A stretch of 57,920 bases of DNA, taken from NCBI GenBank assembly GCA_902797305.1, contig CADBSK010000088.1:1-57920 (forward strand), read 5' to 3'. Both the position numbers and the translations under genes were made by a program. This document shows positions 1 to 8,312 of this stretch, piece by piece. How positions within the stretch are numbered: the first letter of the stretch is position 1; every line of letters starts with the position of its first letter. Below the pieces are notes generated by a model. It did no database searches and had not been told where the DNA came from. It worked only from the letters and a program-made list of their open reading frames with translations. This stretch comes from an uncultured Spirochaetaceae bacterium. Lineage in GTDB: Bacteria > Spirochaetota > Spirochaetia > Treponematales > Treponemataceae.

Positions 1-78
1 AAAGTTACAGACAAAGGTGCTGTAAAATCAATGCGAAGATTTCTTGATAATGCAGGAGTAAAAGATGATGACTTATAA
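1..78 (+). CDS. C-terminal end of a probable HicA-type toxin (partial)
   Basis: The first reading frame is open from the window edge to a TAA at 76-78 and gives 25 residues ending in SMRRFLDNAGVKDDDL. It overlaps the following HicB-like gene by 14 bp, the usual arrangement of hicA-hicB pairs. The tail resembles the last helix of HicA proteins (a basic helix followed by Leu, Ala-Gly and Val), but the catalytic His lies outside the window. The identity therefore rests mainly on the partner gene. What is seen is an open frame with an overlap; that it is HicA is inferred. Confidence 0.5.
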   Translation, partial: KVTDKGAVKSMRRFLDNAGVKDDDL

Positions 79-406
79 AGGATTTGTAGGTGTTGTTGAA
101 TATGATGATGAAGCTCGCATCTTTTCGGGTGAAGTAATTAACACTCGTACTGTAATTACTTTTCAGGGAACAACAGTAGATGAAGTAGAAAATGAATTTC
201 ATGCTTCTGTAGATGATTATCTTGAATGGTGCAAAGAAGATGGTGTCGAACCAGAAAAGCCTTATTCAGGTAAATTCAATGTTCGTATTTCTCCATTGTT
301 CCATAGTAAAATTGCTATCGCTGCCAAAAAATTAAATATGTCTCTAAATAGTTTTGTAGAAAAATCATTGAATGATGAATTAAAATCCATGGAAATGGTT
401 TTTTAG
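65..406 (+). CDS. hicB: HicB-family antitoxin with C-terminal ribbon-helix-helix region
   Basis: This 113-residue protein has the HicB layout. The N-terminal half is a partial RNase H-like fold (GFVGVVEYDDEARIFSGEV, then a strand and the acidic helix EFHASVDDYLEWCKEDG). The C-terminal half, from about residue 75, is a ribbon-helix-helix DNA-binding segment (FNVRISPLFHSKIAIAAKKL followed by MSLNSFVEKSL). HicB proteins neutralise the HicA mRNA interferase and repress their own operon. Two ATG codons lie in tandem at 65 and 68; the first is used here, with AGGAG-like sequence (GGAGTAAAAG) just upstream. It overlaps the preceding frame, so the two are probably translationally coupled. Confidence 0.82.
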   Translation: MMTYKGFVGVVEYDDEARIFSGEVINTRTVITFQGTTVDEVENEFHASVDDYLEWCKEDGVEPEKPYSGKFNVRISPLFHSKIAIAAKKLNMSLNSFVEKSLNDELKSMEMVF

Positions 407-476
407 GGATACAGTCTAAAGTTTTTAGCCGAAAGCAGAACAAATAGTTATTCCTATTACAAATATTCTTCTCTAA

Positions 477-529
477 AACTTGTCATAAAAAAATATTTTT
501 TATGACAAGTTGACATTTTTTTTTTTTTT
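477..529 (+). terminator. AT-rich hairpin plus 14-T run after hicB
   Basis: A near-perfect inverted repeat (arms about 16 bp, AACTTGTCATAAAAAA and its complement, around a TA centre) occupies 477-511. GACA and then a run of exactly 14 T (516-529) follow it. The stem is AT-rich apart from the TTGTCA/TGACAA part. It would act as an intrinsic terminator for hicAB. The same bases also form the -35 and spacer of the next gene's promoter, so the element may do both jobs. Confidence 0.55.
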
Positions 530-536
530 GTAAAAT
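510..536 (+). promoter_or_regulatory. Candidate promoter with oligo-T spacer for the Thr-rich lipoprotein
   Basis: A consensus -35 TTGACA lies at 510-515 and a -10-like TAAAAT at 531-536. The 15-bp spacer is 14 T followed by G. Fifteen is shorter than the optimum of 17, so gain or loss of T residues by slippage would alter promoter strength. A small hairpin follows in the leader (GTTATTTT at 549-556, AAAATAAC at 561-568). The hexamers are seen; promoter activity and phase variation are inferred. Confidence 0.5.
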
Positions 537-601
537 CATAAAAGGTTTGTTATTTTTTAGAAAATAACAAAAAATTAATGTTTTATGAGGAGAAATTGTT
601 T

Positions 602-3316
602 ATGTTTGGTAAAATTAAGCAATTATTCGGAATAACATCAATTCTTGCAGTTTTGATGTTATTTTTTTCTTGTGATCCTACTGCAAATAATCCTACATTA
701 ACAAGCCATAATGTTAAGGTTTATCTGACAGAAGATCAGGCAGTCACATTGCAAGTTGAAGATGGAAATACACTTGCTTCTCTTGCTACATTTGAAACTC
801 CATCAATGGAGGGCTATTCTTTTGTAAGTCTTGTAACAAAAGATGGAACAGCTGTCGGATTAAATGATCCTATCACTAGTGATATGACCCTTTATGTTAA
901 GTTTAGAAATTCTGTAACTGACAACAATGAAGGAAAAACAACCGTTACTGTTTATTGTACTGATGGAACAAAAACTGTCACTTCTACCAGTACAACGAAA
1001 GAAGACAAAACTACAACTACAACATCAGAAACAACTGTAACAAAAGAAGAACAAACTGTTAGCGAAACAACAGAAGAAACAAAAATTACAACTAATGATG
1101 ACGGTTCTGTAACAACACAGACTACAACTACAGTTACTGATGCAGATGGCAATACAACTTCTGAAAAAGTTACAGAAGTTGAAAGTGGAGACGGAACAAC
1201 AACGACTACAACTACAGAAAAAACTGATGCAGAAGGTAACACAACTACAGAAAAAGTTACAGAAGTAACAAATCAAGACGGTTCTATTACTACTACAACA
1301 GAAACAACTGATGCTGATGGAAATACAACTACACAAACAACAACTGACAATAGCAGTGCTCATTACTGGGTAATGAAAGGTATTAATACTTTGCTTGGTA
1401 TTCAAAACTATGTAACAGATATAGCTACTGCTAAAGTCTATTTTGAAAAAGCTTACGAAGTTGATCCAAACGATGACGAAGCAAAGGTTTATTCTTCACT
1501 TTGTAATCTTGTTGATGTTGCAACAAGTGAAAAAATTGGTGACTTTGTAAAAGAACATCTTGGACTCGCTAATTATCCTAAAGATTTTGAGACTTTGCTT
1601 AAGGGTGAATGGTTGAATGAAGATGTTTATATTGATTCAACAAGATACTTTAGTTGCAGTAAATACATTCCTGTGGAATTAACACAAGAAGAAATTGAAA
1701 ATGGATTAGAAAATTTTGATTATGACAATTGGTGTCTTAAGGCAAATGTTTCTTCCGAAGGAAAATGGCAGGCAAAATATTATTTTATCGATAATAATTC
1801 CTGTCTCAGCGGGGATGAATATTTAAGATACAAGAATAGATTGTCTATACCTAAGGAAGAAAGAACAAACGTATTGATTAGTCCTTTTGATATTATAGAC
1901 AATCCTTCTTATAACGCAGAATATTGTGTTCTTGATGAAAGTGGATCTTGTTTTGTTCGTCATTCAGATGTTATAAATGGCGTTAATTCTATGTCAGAAG
2001 ATGAAATGTCTGAACTTATTACTTATCTTGAATCTGCAAAAATTTATGAACTTAAATCTACAGACGAAATATTTGAATATAAGGTAGATCTTTACACAAA
2101 AGCTCCAAAATTCAACACAACATTCTCGAATAACTGGTATAAACTTTCAGTTGAACAACCCGAAAACCTTACATTAATTTTCCTTGCAAATCTCCTTGAA
2201 GGAAATACAAACGGCTTGAGTGATGCTCACGATGATTTGTATTCTGCAATTTTTGAAGGAGATGATTATAAGGCATTCGTTTCAAAGATTGAAAGTGTAA
2301 ATTCTTCTATTACGATTCCTCGCAATGTTGCTAAGACAATTGGTTTGACATATCTCTTTGGTGATTCTAACATCACTCTGGGAAAAGCCGAACTCAAACT
2401 TTTGGAAAGCGTTTTAAATGTTTACAAAGCTGTGATGGAATATATGCAGGCTTACAGCTTTAACACAGATTTGTCTATTCTTAAAACAGATTGGACAACA
2501 ACTTTTGGTGATGCACTTAGTGCAATGAATTTCTGTGTAGAAAGCTTTAAGAATTATGATGCTAAAATTGATCCAATTGCAAACGGCTTTTTAACAGTTC
2601 GAAATGCTGACAAGATTACCGCATCAAAGAATACTCTTATCAGCGTAATTGATGATGCTTATGCTGCTTACAATAGCATTATTTCTGTAGATTCTAGCTA
2701 TCCAACTGCAATTACAAGCTTCCTTGACAGCAACGAGGCTCACGTAGTTTGTGATGGAGTTTTACAGTTAAAACAAGCACTTGAAAATGGTGGAAAACTG
2801 TATCTCCCAGAACAGTTCTTTGCTTCTTCAAGTGAGCAATCATTCCAGTTCCCAACAGAATGGCCAACAGATGGCAATTACTGGATTGATATCGGTAAAA
2901 TCTTTACAGCAGGAACTTTCTCACTGGAAAATTTGATTGAACTTGACAGCAACAATAGACCAGTGCTTTACAAACTTAAATCTTCTGGTGGTTCTGCAGG
3001 TTATAAATATGAAGTTTTAGGTAAAATTGAAACTGCTGAAGATATGATGGCTTGGATGAAGAATGAAAATACAAGTTCGTCTAATGGATCTGAATGGTCA
3101 TATGAAAATTACGGGGTTGGTATTAACTTCAAAGGTCAGGAGATATTATTAAATATTTCAAGTCTATTATCTGAAGATCAGGTAAATAATATGGTAAAAT
3201 ATCCGTTTATGCCAACTACAGTGGGTATGTTCTTTTATCAGTTCTACTACGGCGGACTAGACGAATATTTTGACAAGTTAGTGCAATCATCAGGTAATAC
3301 AACTCAAGGTGAATAA
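602..3316 (+). CDS. Large Thr/Glu-rich surface lipoprotein, function unknown
   Basis: The 904-residue protein begins at the ATG preceded by GAGGAGA at 587-593 with 9-nt spacing. An earlier in-frame ATG at 578 lacks such a site. A lipoprotein signal peptide runs to Cys24 (LMLFFSC). Residues about 40-105 look like an InlB/Listeria-type B repeat (EGYSF, then DMTLYVKF). Residues about 118-255 are a Thr-rich low-complexity stalk with three imperfect units. A TPR-like helix pair follows (YFEKAYEVDPNDDEAKVY, about residue 285), then some 600 residues I do not recognise. The layout (lipid anchor, extended stalk, globular end) suggests a surface-exposed protein. It appears monocistronic, with a terminator at 3342. 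No enzymatic motif was seen. Confidence 0.8.
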   Translation: MFGKIKQLFGITSILAVLMLFFSCDPTANNPTLTSHNVKVYLTEDQAVTLQVEDGNTLASLATFETPSMEGYSFVSLVTKDGTAVGLNDPITSDMTLYVKFRNSVTDNNEGKTTVTVYCTDGTKTVTSTSTTKEDKTTTTTSETTVTKEEQTVSETTEETKITTNDDGSVTTQTTTTVTDADGNTTSEKVTEVESGDGTTTTTTTEKTDAEGNTTTEKVTEVTNQDGSITTTTETTDADGNTTTQTTTDNSSAHYWVMKGINTLLGIQNYVTDIATAKVYFEKAYEVDPNDDEAKVYSSLCNLVDVATSEKIGDFVKEHLGLANYPKDFETLLKGEWLNEDVYIDSTRYFSCSKYIPVELTQEEIENGLENFDYDNWCLKANVSSEGKWQAKYYFIDNNSCLSGDEYLRYKNRLSIPKEERTNVLISPFDIIDNPSYNAEYCVLDESGSCFVRHSDVINGVNSMSEDEMSELITYLESAKIYELKSTDEIFEYKVDLYTKAPKFNTTFSNNWYKLSVEQPENLTLIFLANLLEGNTNGLSDAHDDLYSAIFEGDDYKAFVSKIESVNSSITIPRNVAKTIGLTYLFGDSNITLGKAELKLLESVLNVYKAVMEYMQAYSFNTDLSILKTDWTTTFGDALSAMNFCVESFKNYDAKIDPIANGFLTVRNADKITASKNTLISVIDDAYAAYNSIISVDSSYPTAITSFLDSNEAHVVCDGVLQLKQALENGGKLYLPEQFFASSSEQSFQFPTEWPTDGNYWIDIGKIFTAGTFSLENLIELDSNNRPVLYKLKSSGGSAGYKYEVLGKIETAEDMMAWMKNENTSSSNGSEWSYENYGVGINFKGQEILLNISSLLSEDQVNNMVKYPFMPTTVGMFFYQFYYGGLDEYFDKLVQSSGNTTQGE
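1100..1354 (+). repeat. Three imperfect 87-90 bp in-frame tandem repeats (Thr-rich stalk)
   Basis: Units start at the GAC codons at 1100, 1190 and 1277 and measure 90, 87 and about 78 bp. Each encodes DG(S/T) followed by a Thr run, then TDA(D/E)GNTT and, in the first two, EKVTEV. All units keep the frame, so copy-number change would lengthen or shorten the stalk without breaking the protein. The region also creates long open frames on the other strand; these are composition artefacts. Confidence 0.8.
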
Positions 3317-3341
3317 AACCTTATCGTAATGATGTGTTTTT

Positions 3342-3376
3342 AAGGGAGTGGTGCAAAGTGCGCCATTCCCTTTTTT
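3342..3376 (+). terminator. Intrinsic terminator of the Thr-rich lipoprotein gene
   Basis: The stem AAGGGAGTGGTGC / GTGCGCCATTCCCTT includes G-U pairs and is followed by a T run at 3371-3376. It sits 25 bp after the lipoprotein stop codon and ends only 5 bp before the ATG of the next gene. Confidence 0.8.
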
Positions 3377-3381
3377 GTAAA

Positions 3382-4617
3382 ATGAAGAAAGCATTTTTTT
3401 TTATTACTTTATCTTTTCTCCTCAGTCCATTGTTCTGTGAAAAAAGCAGTTTCTATTTTAAAGGGGATTTAGGCTCTCTGTTGATAGATGATTCTGGTAA
3501 TTCCTTCGTTAGCGAAAGTTTAATAAATCTAGATACACAAATCGGAAAAATTAATTTAAGCTTTGATACAAAAATATCTGGAGTAAAGAGCTCTTTAGAT
3601 TATCTTACTACCGACGGTGTTATTTTTAGTTCTGCCCTCGCAGCAGAGTATTCAATATTCAAATGTGGTCTCCGTTATGTGGATTTTTCAGTACCTAAAG
3701 AAACTAGTTTAAATCTTGGCAAGTTTTCAATTGCTCAATCGGGTGTTTTTTACAAGAGTGCAGGCATTTTTGGAGAATTTGATTTTTCTTCCCTTAAATT
3801 AGGATTTGATTTCACCTATGGAAGTGGCTGGGGCTCAGAAGGGGATTTATATATAACCCCCGGAAATCTTTTTCTCCGAGATATAATTTTTGCAAAAACT
3901 TATGCGGACTTTTCAAATAATCTATTTGTTGAAGCAGGATTTTTTCATTTTGATCTAAATGCCAAAATAGAAAACGCTGATAAAGGTGTATTTTCAACAA
4001 ATGGCTGGTATGGAACAATTAAAAAAGACTATTGCCTGGAGAAAACTTATAAGCACTTAATTTCAACTTATGGTTTTTATGCCGGGGCTTTAGGCAATGG
4101 TAATATAAGACTGCTTGCAAGTGATATTAATCTTGTGTTTTTTCCATATTCATATTTTTACTATGCAGGAAACTTTAATGTTCATGTCTTAGGTCTTGGT
4201 GTAAAATATACAGCAAGCAAAAATTGGTTCTCATTTGAATCGAATGCCTTTTATGGAATCAATATTTTTTCCAATTTTAATATATTAAAAAAATATACTT
4301 ATCAAAAAACTATAATTTATGACGGTTCTTCAGAAAAAGAAGAAGAAAATAAATCCTTTGGTCTAAAGGACAGTTTACTATATATAGACGGGAAATTATC
4401 TTTTGATTTAACAAAAGGCAATCGAGAATTATGTATATGTCCTTATATTGGGAAAAAAATCCTAATTCCAATTTTTAACGGTATATTAGAAAATTCTTCT
4501 GGGGACAATAATTCAGGTTTTACTTTTTCGGCTGAGCGTATAATCAAAATGTTTTTGCTATCAGGCATTTCAATAGGAATTGAAGTTTTCCCCAATACAA
4601 AAAACATTGTGAAATAA
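3382..4617 (+). CDS. Exported protein, probable outer-membrane beta-barrel, unknown function
   Basis: The likely start is the ATG at 3382, which gives a clean signal peptide (MKKAFFFITLSFLLSPLFC) and 411 residues. The open frame extends 48 bp upstream, but that part overlaps the terminator hairpin of the previous gene. No Shine-Dalgarno sequence precedes 3382. The mature part is rich in aromatic and Gly residues with alternating hydrophobic strands (for example SFYFKGDLGSLL and FDFTYGSGWG), as in spirochaete outer-membrane barrels. I recognise no family. Transcription probably depends on readthrough of the terminator or on a promoter inside the upstream gene. Confidence 0.65.
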   Translation: MKKAFFFITLSFLLSPLFCEKSSFYFKGDLGSLLIDDSGNSFVSESLINLDTQIGKINLSFDTKISGVKSSLDYLTTDGVIFSSALAAEYSIFKCGLRYVDFSVPKETSLNLGKFSIAQSGVFYKSAGIFGEFDFSSLKLGFDFTYGSGWGSEGDLYITPGNLFLRDIIFAKTYADFSNNLFVEAGFFHFDLNAKIENADKGVFSTNGWYGTIKKDYCLEKTYKHLISTYGFYAGALGNGNIRLLASDINLVFFPYSYFYYAGNFNVHVLGLGVKYTASKNWFSFESNAFYGINIFSNFNILKKYTYQKTIIYDGSSEKEEENKSFGLKDSLLYIDGKLSFDLTKGNRELCICPYIGKKILIPIFNGILENSSGDNNSGFTFSAERIIKMFLLSGISIGIEVFPNTKNIVK

Positions 4618-4683
4618 AATATTCATGTTAAAATTAACACATAGTTTTGTTAGTGCATACGTTTGTACGGCAGGAGGTGCAAC

Positions 4684-6132
4684 ATGGGTATTACTTTTTA
4701 TAGCTTAGGGGCTGCAGAAGAAGTTACTGGTTCAAAACATGTTTTTGAAATTGACGGTAGACCTTTTATGGTTGACTGTGGGGCTTTTCAGGGAAAACGC
4801 AAAGTTTCGGATGAAAAAAATAGAAATTTTGACATTGCTGCTGACAAGTTGGAATCTGTAATTCTTACTCATGGTCATTATGATCATTGTGGTCTGTTAC
4901 CTGTTCTTACAAAAAAAGGATTCACAGGAAATATTTATGCTACTCCTGCAACCCGCGATATTGCAAATCTTGTAATGATGGACAGTGCTCGCATTCAGGC
5001 GCGGGATGCTGAGTTCCTTGCAAAGCAGGCCAGTAAAAAAGGTGAAAAATTTAGCTGGCGTCCTATTTTTGATGAAGATGATGTTGTAAAGTGTGCAAAT
5101 CAGATTGTTTCTCTTTCTTATAACCGCAAAATGTATATTGCTCCCGATGTTCAACTGGAATTTTTTGATGCGGGACATATTCTTGGTTCTTCATTTGCAA
5201 ATGTAACCATTCGTGGAATGCACGGAGGTCTTACAGTTCCTTATCTTCATTCCACAGGTGATACAGAAACTCGAATTCTTTTTACAGGAGATATCGGTCG
5301 TAAAGAAAAACCTATTATTCGTCCTCCTGCAGTAAATATGCCGGCACCGGATTATATCGTTATGGAAAGTACATACGGTAATCGAAAGCATGAGGACAAA
5401 GAATTTGCACTTAAAGAATTGGAACGAATTGTTCGTGATACTTGTGCAAAAAAAGGAAAAATCATAATTCCTTCTTTTGCGATTGAACGTGCTCAGGAAC
5501 TGGTATTTTATCTGCACCTTCTTACTGATAAAAAGAAGATTCCTGTTGTTCCGATTTATGTAGACAGTCCTATGGCTAGTAATGCAACCAGCGTCTTCCG
5601 CGTTCATCCAGAATGTTATGATGAAAGTGTAAACGAAGCTTTCTTAAAGCATCATAAGAATCCGTTTGGATTTGGTTCTCTTTCTTATACTAATAGTGTC
5701 GAAGAATCTAAGGCCTTAAATAAAAAAGAAGGTCCAATGATTATTATTAGTGCCGATGGTATGTGTGAAGCGGGACGAGTTCTTTACCATCTTGCAAACG
5801 AAATCAGCGATGAGCGAAATACGATTTTAATTGTGGGATACATGTCCGAAAATACTCTCGGTCGAAAGATTCGTGATGGTGCAAAAGAAGTAAATATTCT
5901 TGGCGATGTATATCAAGTTCGTGCAAAGGTTGAACAGATTAACGCCTTTAGTGCTCATGCCGACTATGAGGAAATGACCGACTGGTTAAAAACAATTGAT
6001 ACCAGCCGCTTAAAGAATATTTTTATGGTTCATGGCGAAAAAGACGCCCAGGAATTCTTTACAAATCACCTTCATGAGAACGGCTTCCCGAACGTTACAG
6101 TATGTAAGTACGGTGAAACCTACGAGTTGTGA
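4684..6132 (+). CDS. MBL-fold/beta-CASP metallo-hydrolase (RNA-processing type)
   Basis: This 482-residue protein has the metallo-beta-lactamase zinc motif HGHYDHCG near residue 65 and the beta-CASP signatures MESTYGNRKHED, IPSFAIERAQEL, ISADGMCEAGRVLYHL and FSAHADYEEM. Family members are exo- or endoribonucleases related to YSH1/CPSF-73 and act in the cytoplasm. The length fits the stand-alone bacterial form without KH domains. The start at 4684 is set by AGGAGG at 4672-4677. An in-frame ATG 21 nt upstream lacks a ribosome site. The gene stands alone and converges on the SGNH hydrolase gene. Confidence 0.88.
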   Translation: MGITFYSLGAAEEVTGSKHVFEIDGRPFMVDCGAFQGKRKVSDEKNRNFDIAADKLESVILTHGHYDHCGLLPVLTKKGFTGNIYATPATRDIANLVMMDSARIQARDAEFLAKQASKKGEKFSWRPIFDEDDVVKCANQIVSLSYNRKMYIAPDVQLEFFDAGHILGSSFANVTIRGMHGGLTVPYLHSTGDTETRILFTGDIGRKEKPIIRPPAVNMPAPDYIVMESTYGNRKHEDKEFALKELERIVRDTCAKKGKIIIPSFAIERAQELVFYLHLLTDKKKIPVVPIYVDSPMASNATSVFRVHPECYDESVNEAFLKHHKNPFGFGSLSYTNSVEESKALNKKEGPMIIISADGMCEAGRVLYHLANEISDERNTILIVGYMSENTLGRKIRDGAKEVNILGDVYQVRAKVEQINAFSAHADYEEMTDWLKTIDTSRLKNIFMVHGEKDAQEFFTNHLHENGFPNVTVCKYGETYEL

Positions 6133-6157
6133 TTGGAGAACAATTTCTTCTTAGAAA

Positions 6158-6865
6158 CTAAAACTCTTTCTTAATGAGCGGGAGCTCTTTTTCCCATATT
6201 TTAGCCATGTAAGCGTATCCATCCTGATTTGGGTGGATGCCGTCTTTGCACATGAGACTGCGGTAGTCCGGGTGCTCCAGCATAGCGCTTCTCATGTCTA
6301 CAAGCTGCACATTGTTCTTTTTTGCATATTCAACAAGCTTTGTGTTGTAGAGCTCGTGGTTTAGATATGGTCGGAACATGTCTCCTTTGCACACTTTTAG
6401 AATTGCGTCTTTATTCTGACCGTTACAGATGTGTTTGAACCACCATTCTCCAACGAGAGGTGGCATTGTCATGATGAGTGGGGTGATTTTAGCTTCTCTG
6501 ACGGCGCAAACCATTTCATCGATGATGCGGATAAAATCTTCTAGAGTGGTACGGGGCTGGTGTTCCTGGTCTGGATTGGCACTTACAAAAGTCCAGTCGT
6601 AGTCGCAGTCGTTTCCTCCACTTTCGATAATTGCGAGGTCACCGCAGGCACCTTTTTCAAGGTCCTTTTTGAGACGGCGTTGGGTTTTGCTTACAACAGA
6701 ACCAAAAACGCTCTGGTTGTTGAGTTCAAAACCGAGGGTTCGGCTTGCAAGGTCAAGGCTTGTGTCTTCGATTATGTCAAAAAGATGACCGCTTTCGAGC
6801 CCTGTTACGGCACCCTTTAAGATTGAGTCTCCGTATACACTAATTTTATTTATTCCATTGTTCAT
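6158..6865 (-). CDS. SGNH/GDSL-family hydrolase
   Basis: The 235-residue cytoplasmic protein carries the SGNH blocks in order. GDS (VYGDSILKG, near residue 12) supplies the nucleophile, GGND (SGGNDCDY, near residue 83) the oxyanion Asn, and DGIHPNQDGY near the C-terminus the catalytic Asp-His pair. The family includes esterases, lipases and acetyl-hydrolases; the substrate cannot be told from sequence. AGGAAAAAAG precedes the ATG. It lies 20 bp downstream of the phosphoesterase gene and is probably cotranscribed with it. Confidence 0.85.
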   Translation of the reverse strand: MNNGINKISVYGDSILKGAVTGLESGHLFDIIEDTSLDLASRTLGFELNNQSVFGSVVSKTQRRLKKDLEKGACGDLAIIESGGNDCDYDWTFVSANPDQEHQPRTTLEDFIRIIDEMVCAVREAKITPLIMTMPPLVGEWWFKHICNGQNKDAILKVCKGDMFRPYLNHELYNTKLVEYAKKNNVQLVDMRSAMLEHPDYRSLMCKDGIHPNQDGYAYMAKIWEKELPLIKKEF

Positions 6866-6885
6866 TCTTTTTTCCTTTCTGATAT

Positions 6886-7986
6886 TTATTTTAAAATTTC
6901 GAATGTATCGATAATTTTTCCGTTTAAATCTTTGATTGTTCCTTCTATTTTATTAGAAGAAACATTGAACATTCCGTAGCCCAAAAAGCCGGGAACTGTC
7001 TTTGCGTAATATGGCGAATCGTGTTTTACGTCGTACTTAGGCGTATGGCTCGACATTGTCGGGAGGGTTACATAAACAGTTCCGTTGATTGGAGCTGTGC
7101 GGTCGTAAAGGTGGTTGTGGCCGTTTATAACAAGGTCAACGCCGTATTTTTCATAAAGCTCAGTTAGTACTTCGCGATATCGGGTATGAGAATGGTCAGG
7201 GTTTGTTGAAAGGAAAGAACTGTGGTGATACACGACGATTGTCCACAGGCTTTTGTTCTCTTTCAAAACCTGTTCAAACCACTGGATTTGTTCACCTGTC
7301 GGGTTAAAAGAAGAATTAGAATCCAAAAAGATAAAGCGTGCGTTTGAATATTCGGTGGTGTAGTATTTTGGGTCCAAGGCAAGAAAAGAAGAAAAAAGTC
7401 CCGAACCGGTATCATTATTTCCCTGTGCGCATCCAAAAGGAATTCCTTCAATAATGGGGAGCTTTTCAAAAAAGTTTTTTGCCCAGTTTTTGAGTTTGCC
7501 GTCTTCAAGCATATCTCCGGCACTGATTATGCAGTTAGGATTTTCTTTTTTAACTGCCTTAAAGCCAATTTCTGTTTTTTCTGGAATGGTCTGGTGATCT
7601 GAAATCGCGGCAAAAGTAAAACCTTCTTGAGGGGCTGGAGGTGCCATAAAAGTTAGGCTCTTGTGCTTTGGGATTTTTACAGTGTATTTTTCGCCAGGTT
7701 CGAGGTTTGTAAGTTCGATGTAAAATCCTGAATCTTTAAAATTAACTTTTCCGCGGTTTGGAGTGAGTTTCTGTTTATCATTTCCGTGCTGTAGGGTGAT
7801 GACTGGTGTATCTGTGGAATTGTCGTTCCAGATAAGTGTGTAGCCGTTTTCTGATAGGCGCAAAAGCGGTGGACGAACCAATAATTCGGCATTTTTAGGT
7901 GGATTTTTCTCTTTAGCAAAAGCAACTGTAGAAAAAACGATTAAAGCAAAGGCTGATGTGATAATTTTTTTGTAAGATACTTTCAT
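6886..7986 (-). CDS. Exported calcineurin-like metallophosphoesterase
   Basis: The 366-residue protein has a Sec signal peptide (MKVSYKKIITSAFALIVFST, cleavage near AFA). A short beta-sandwich region like the N-domain of purple acid phosphatases follows. The metallophosphoesterase core has ISDHQ, SAGDMLEDGK, QGNNDTG, VYHHSS and NGHNHLYDR. These supply the two-metal centre of the calcineurin/purple acid phosphatase superfamily. It should act in the periplasm or outside the cell on phosphate esters or nucleotides. AGGTAT precedes the ATG. It is first of a two-gene unit with the SGNH hydrolase gene. Confidence 0.85.
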   Translation of the reverse strand: MKVSYKKIITSAFALIVFSTVAFAKEKNPPKNAELLVRPPLLRLSENGYTLIWNDNSTDTPVITLQHGNDKQKLTPNRGKVNFKDSGFYIELTNLEPGEKYTVKIPKHKSLTFMAPPAPQEGFTFAAISDHQTIPEKTEIGFKAVKKENPNCIISAGDMLEDGKLKNWAKNFFEKLPIIEGIPFGCAQGNNDTGSGLFSSFLALDPKYYTTEYSNARFIFLDSNSSFNPTGEQIQWFEQVLKENKSLWTIVVYHHSSFLSTNPDHSHTRYREVLTELYEKYGVDLVINGHNHLYDRTAPINGTVYVTLPTMSSHTPKYDVKHDSPYYAKTVPGFLGYGMFNVSSNKIEGTIKDLNGKIIDTFEILK

Positions 7987-8312
7987 ATACCTATAGTAAT
8001 TACAGGAATATGATTTGTCTAGAGAGCGAGAATGACGAGGGAATTATACTACGCATAAAATTGAATTCCGGTCGCATTTAGAGAAATCGAAACCGCGCTA
8101 TATAGCGCTACATGCTGTTTGTTGCAAAGTAACTATTTACTTAGCGCGATGCGCTAGCAACAAACAGAATGTTTTCGTTTCTCGCCTTGCTCCCTCGCGT
8201 CAATTTTAAGGGCTGGTATCAGTATTCGGCATTTTCGTTCTGTTTTTGCGTCCGCCGATTTTTGGGCTGACTCCATGGCTCGGCATTATCGAGGAGGAAA
8301 GGAAGGAGGGAA
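7987..8312. other. 326-bp non-coding stretch with nested inverted repeats
   Basis: This gap separates the phosphoesterase gene from hisB, both on the minus strand. It holds the complex inverted repeat at 8081-8183 (listed separately). Loose outer complementarity between GACGAGGGAA near 8033 and CTCCCTCGCGTC near 8190 could extend the structure. The remaining part, 8204-8312, has no open frame that looks coding. A frame on the plus strand from 8275 is a shadow of hisB. No tRNA or terminator with a T run was found here. Confidence 0.6.
8081..8183. repeat. Compound inverted repeat / cruciform, possibly a REP or MITE-type element
   Basis: The outer arms GAGAAATCGAAAC (8081-8093) and GTTTTCGTTTCTC (8171-8183) are imperfect complements. 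The inner arms CATGCTGTTTGTTGC (8111-8125) and GCAACAAACAGAATG (8157-8171) differ at one position. Within them lie a perfect palindrome GCGCTATATAGCGC (8095-8108) and a hairpin TAGCGC/GCGCTA (8142-8156). The nested architecture is far from random for this AT-rich DNA. No flanking direct repeat was seen. Confidence 0.65.

Noticed and set aside
952..1405. Two long minus-strand open frames under the lipoprotein gene
   Set aside because: They arise from the ACA/ACT-rich Thr codons. Their translations are Val/Ser or Cys/Ser low complexity, with no ribosome site.
7987..8312. tRNA or small RNA gene in the non-coding gap
   Set aside because: No cloverleaf or T-loop pattern (GGTTCRANYCC) was seen, and the palindromes do not fit a tRNA.
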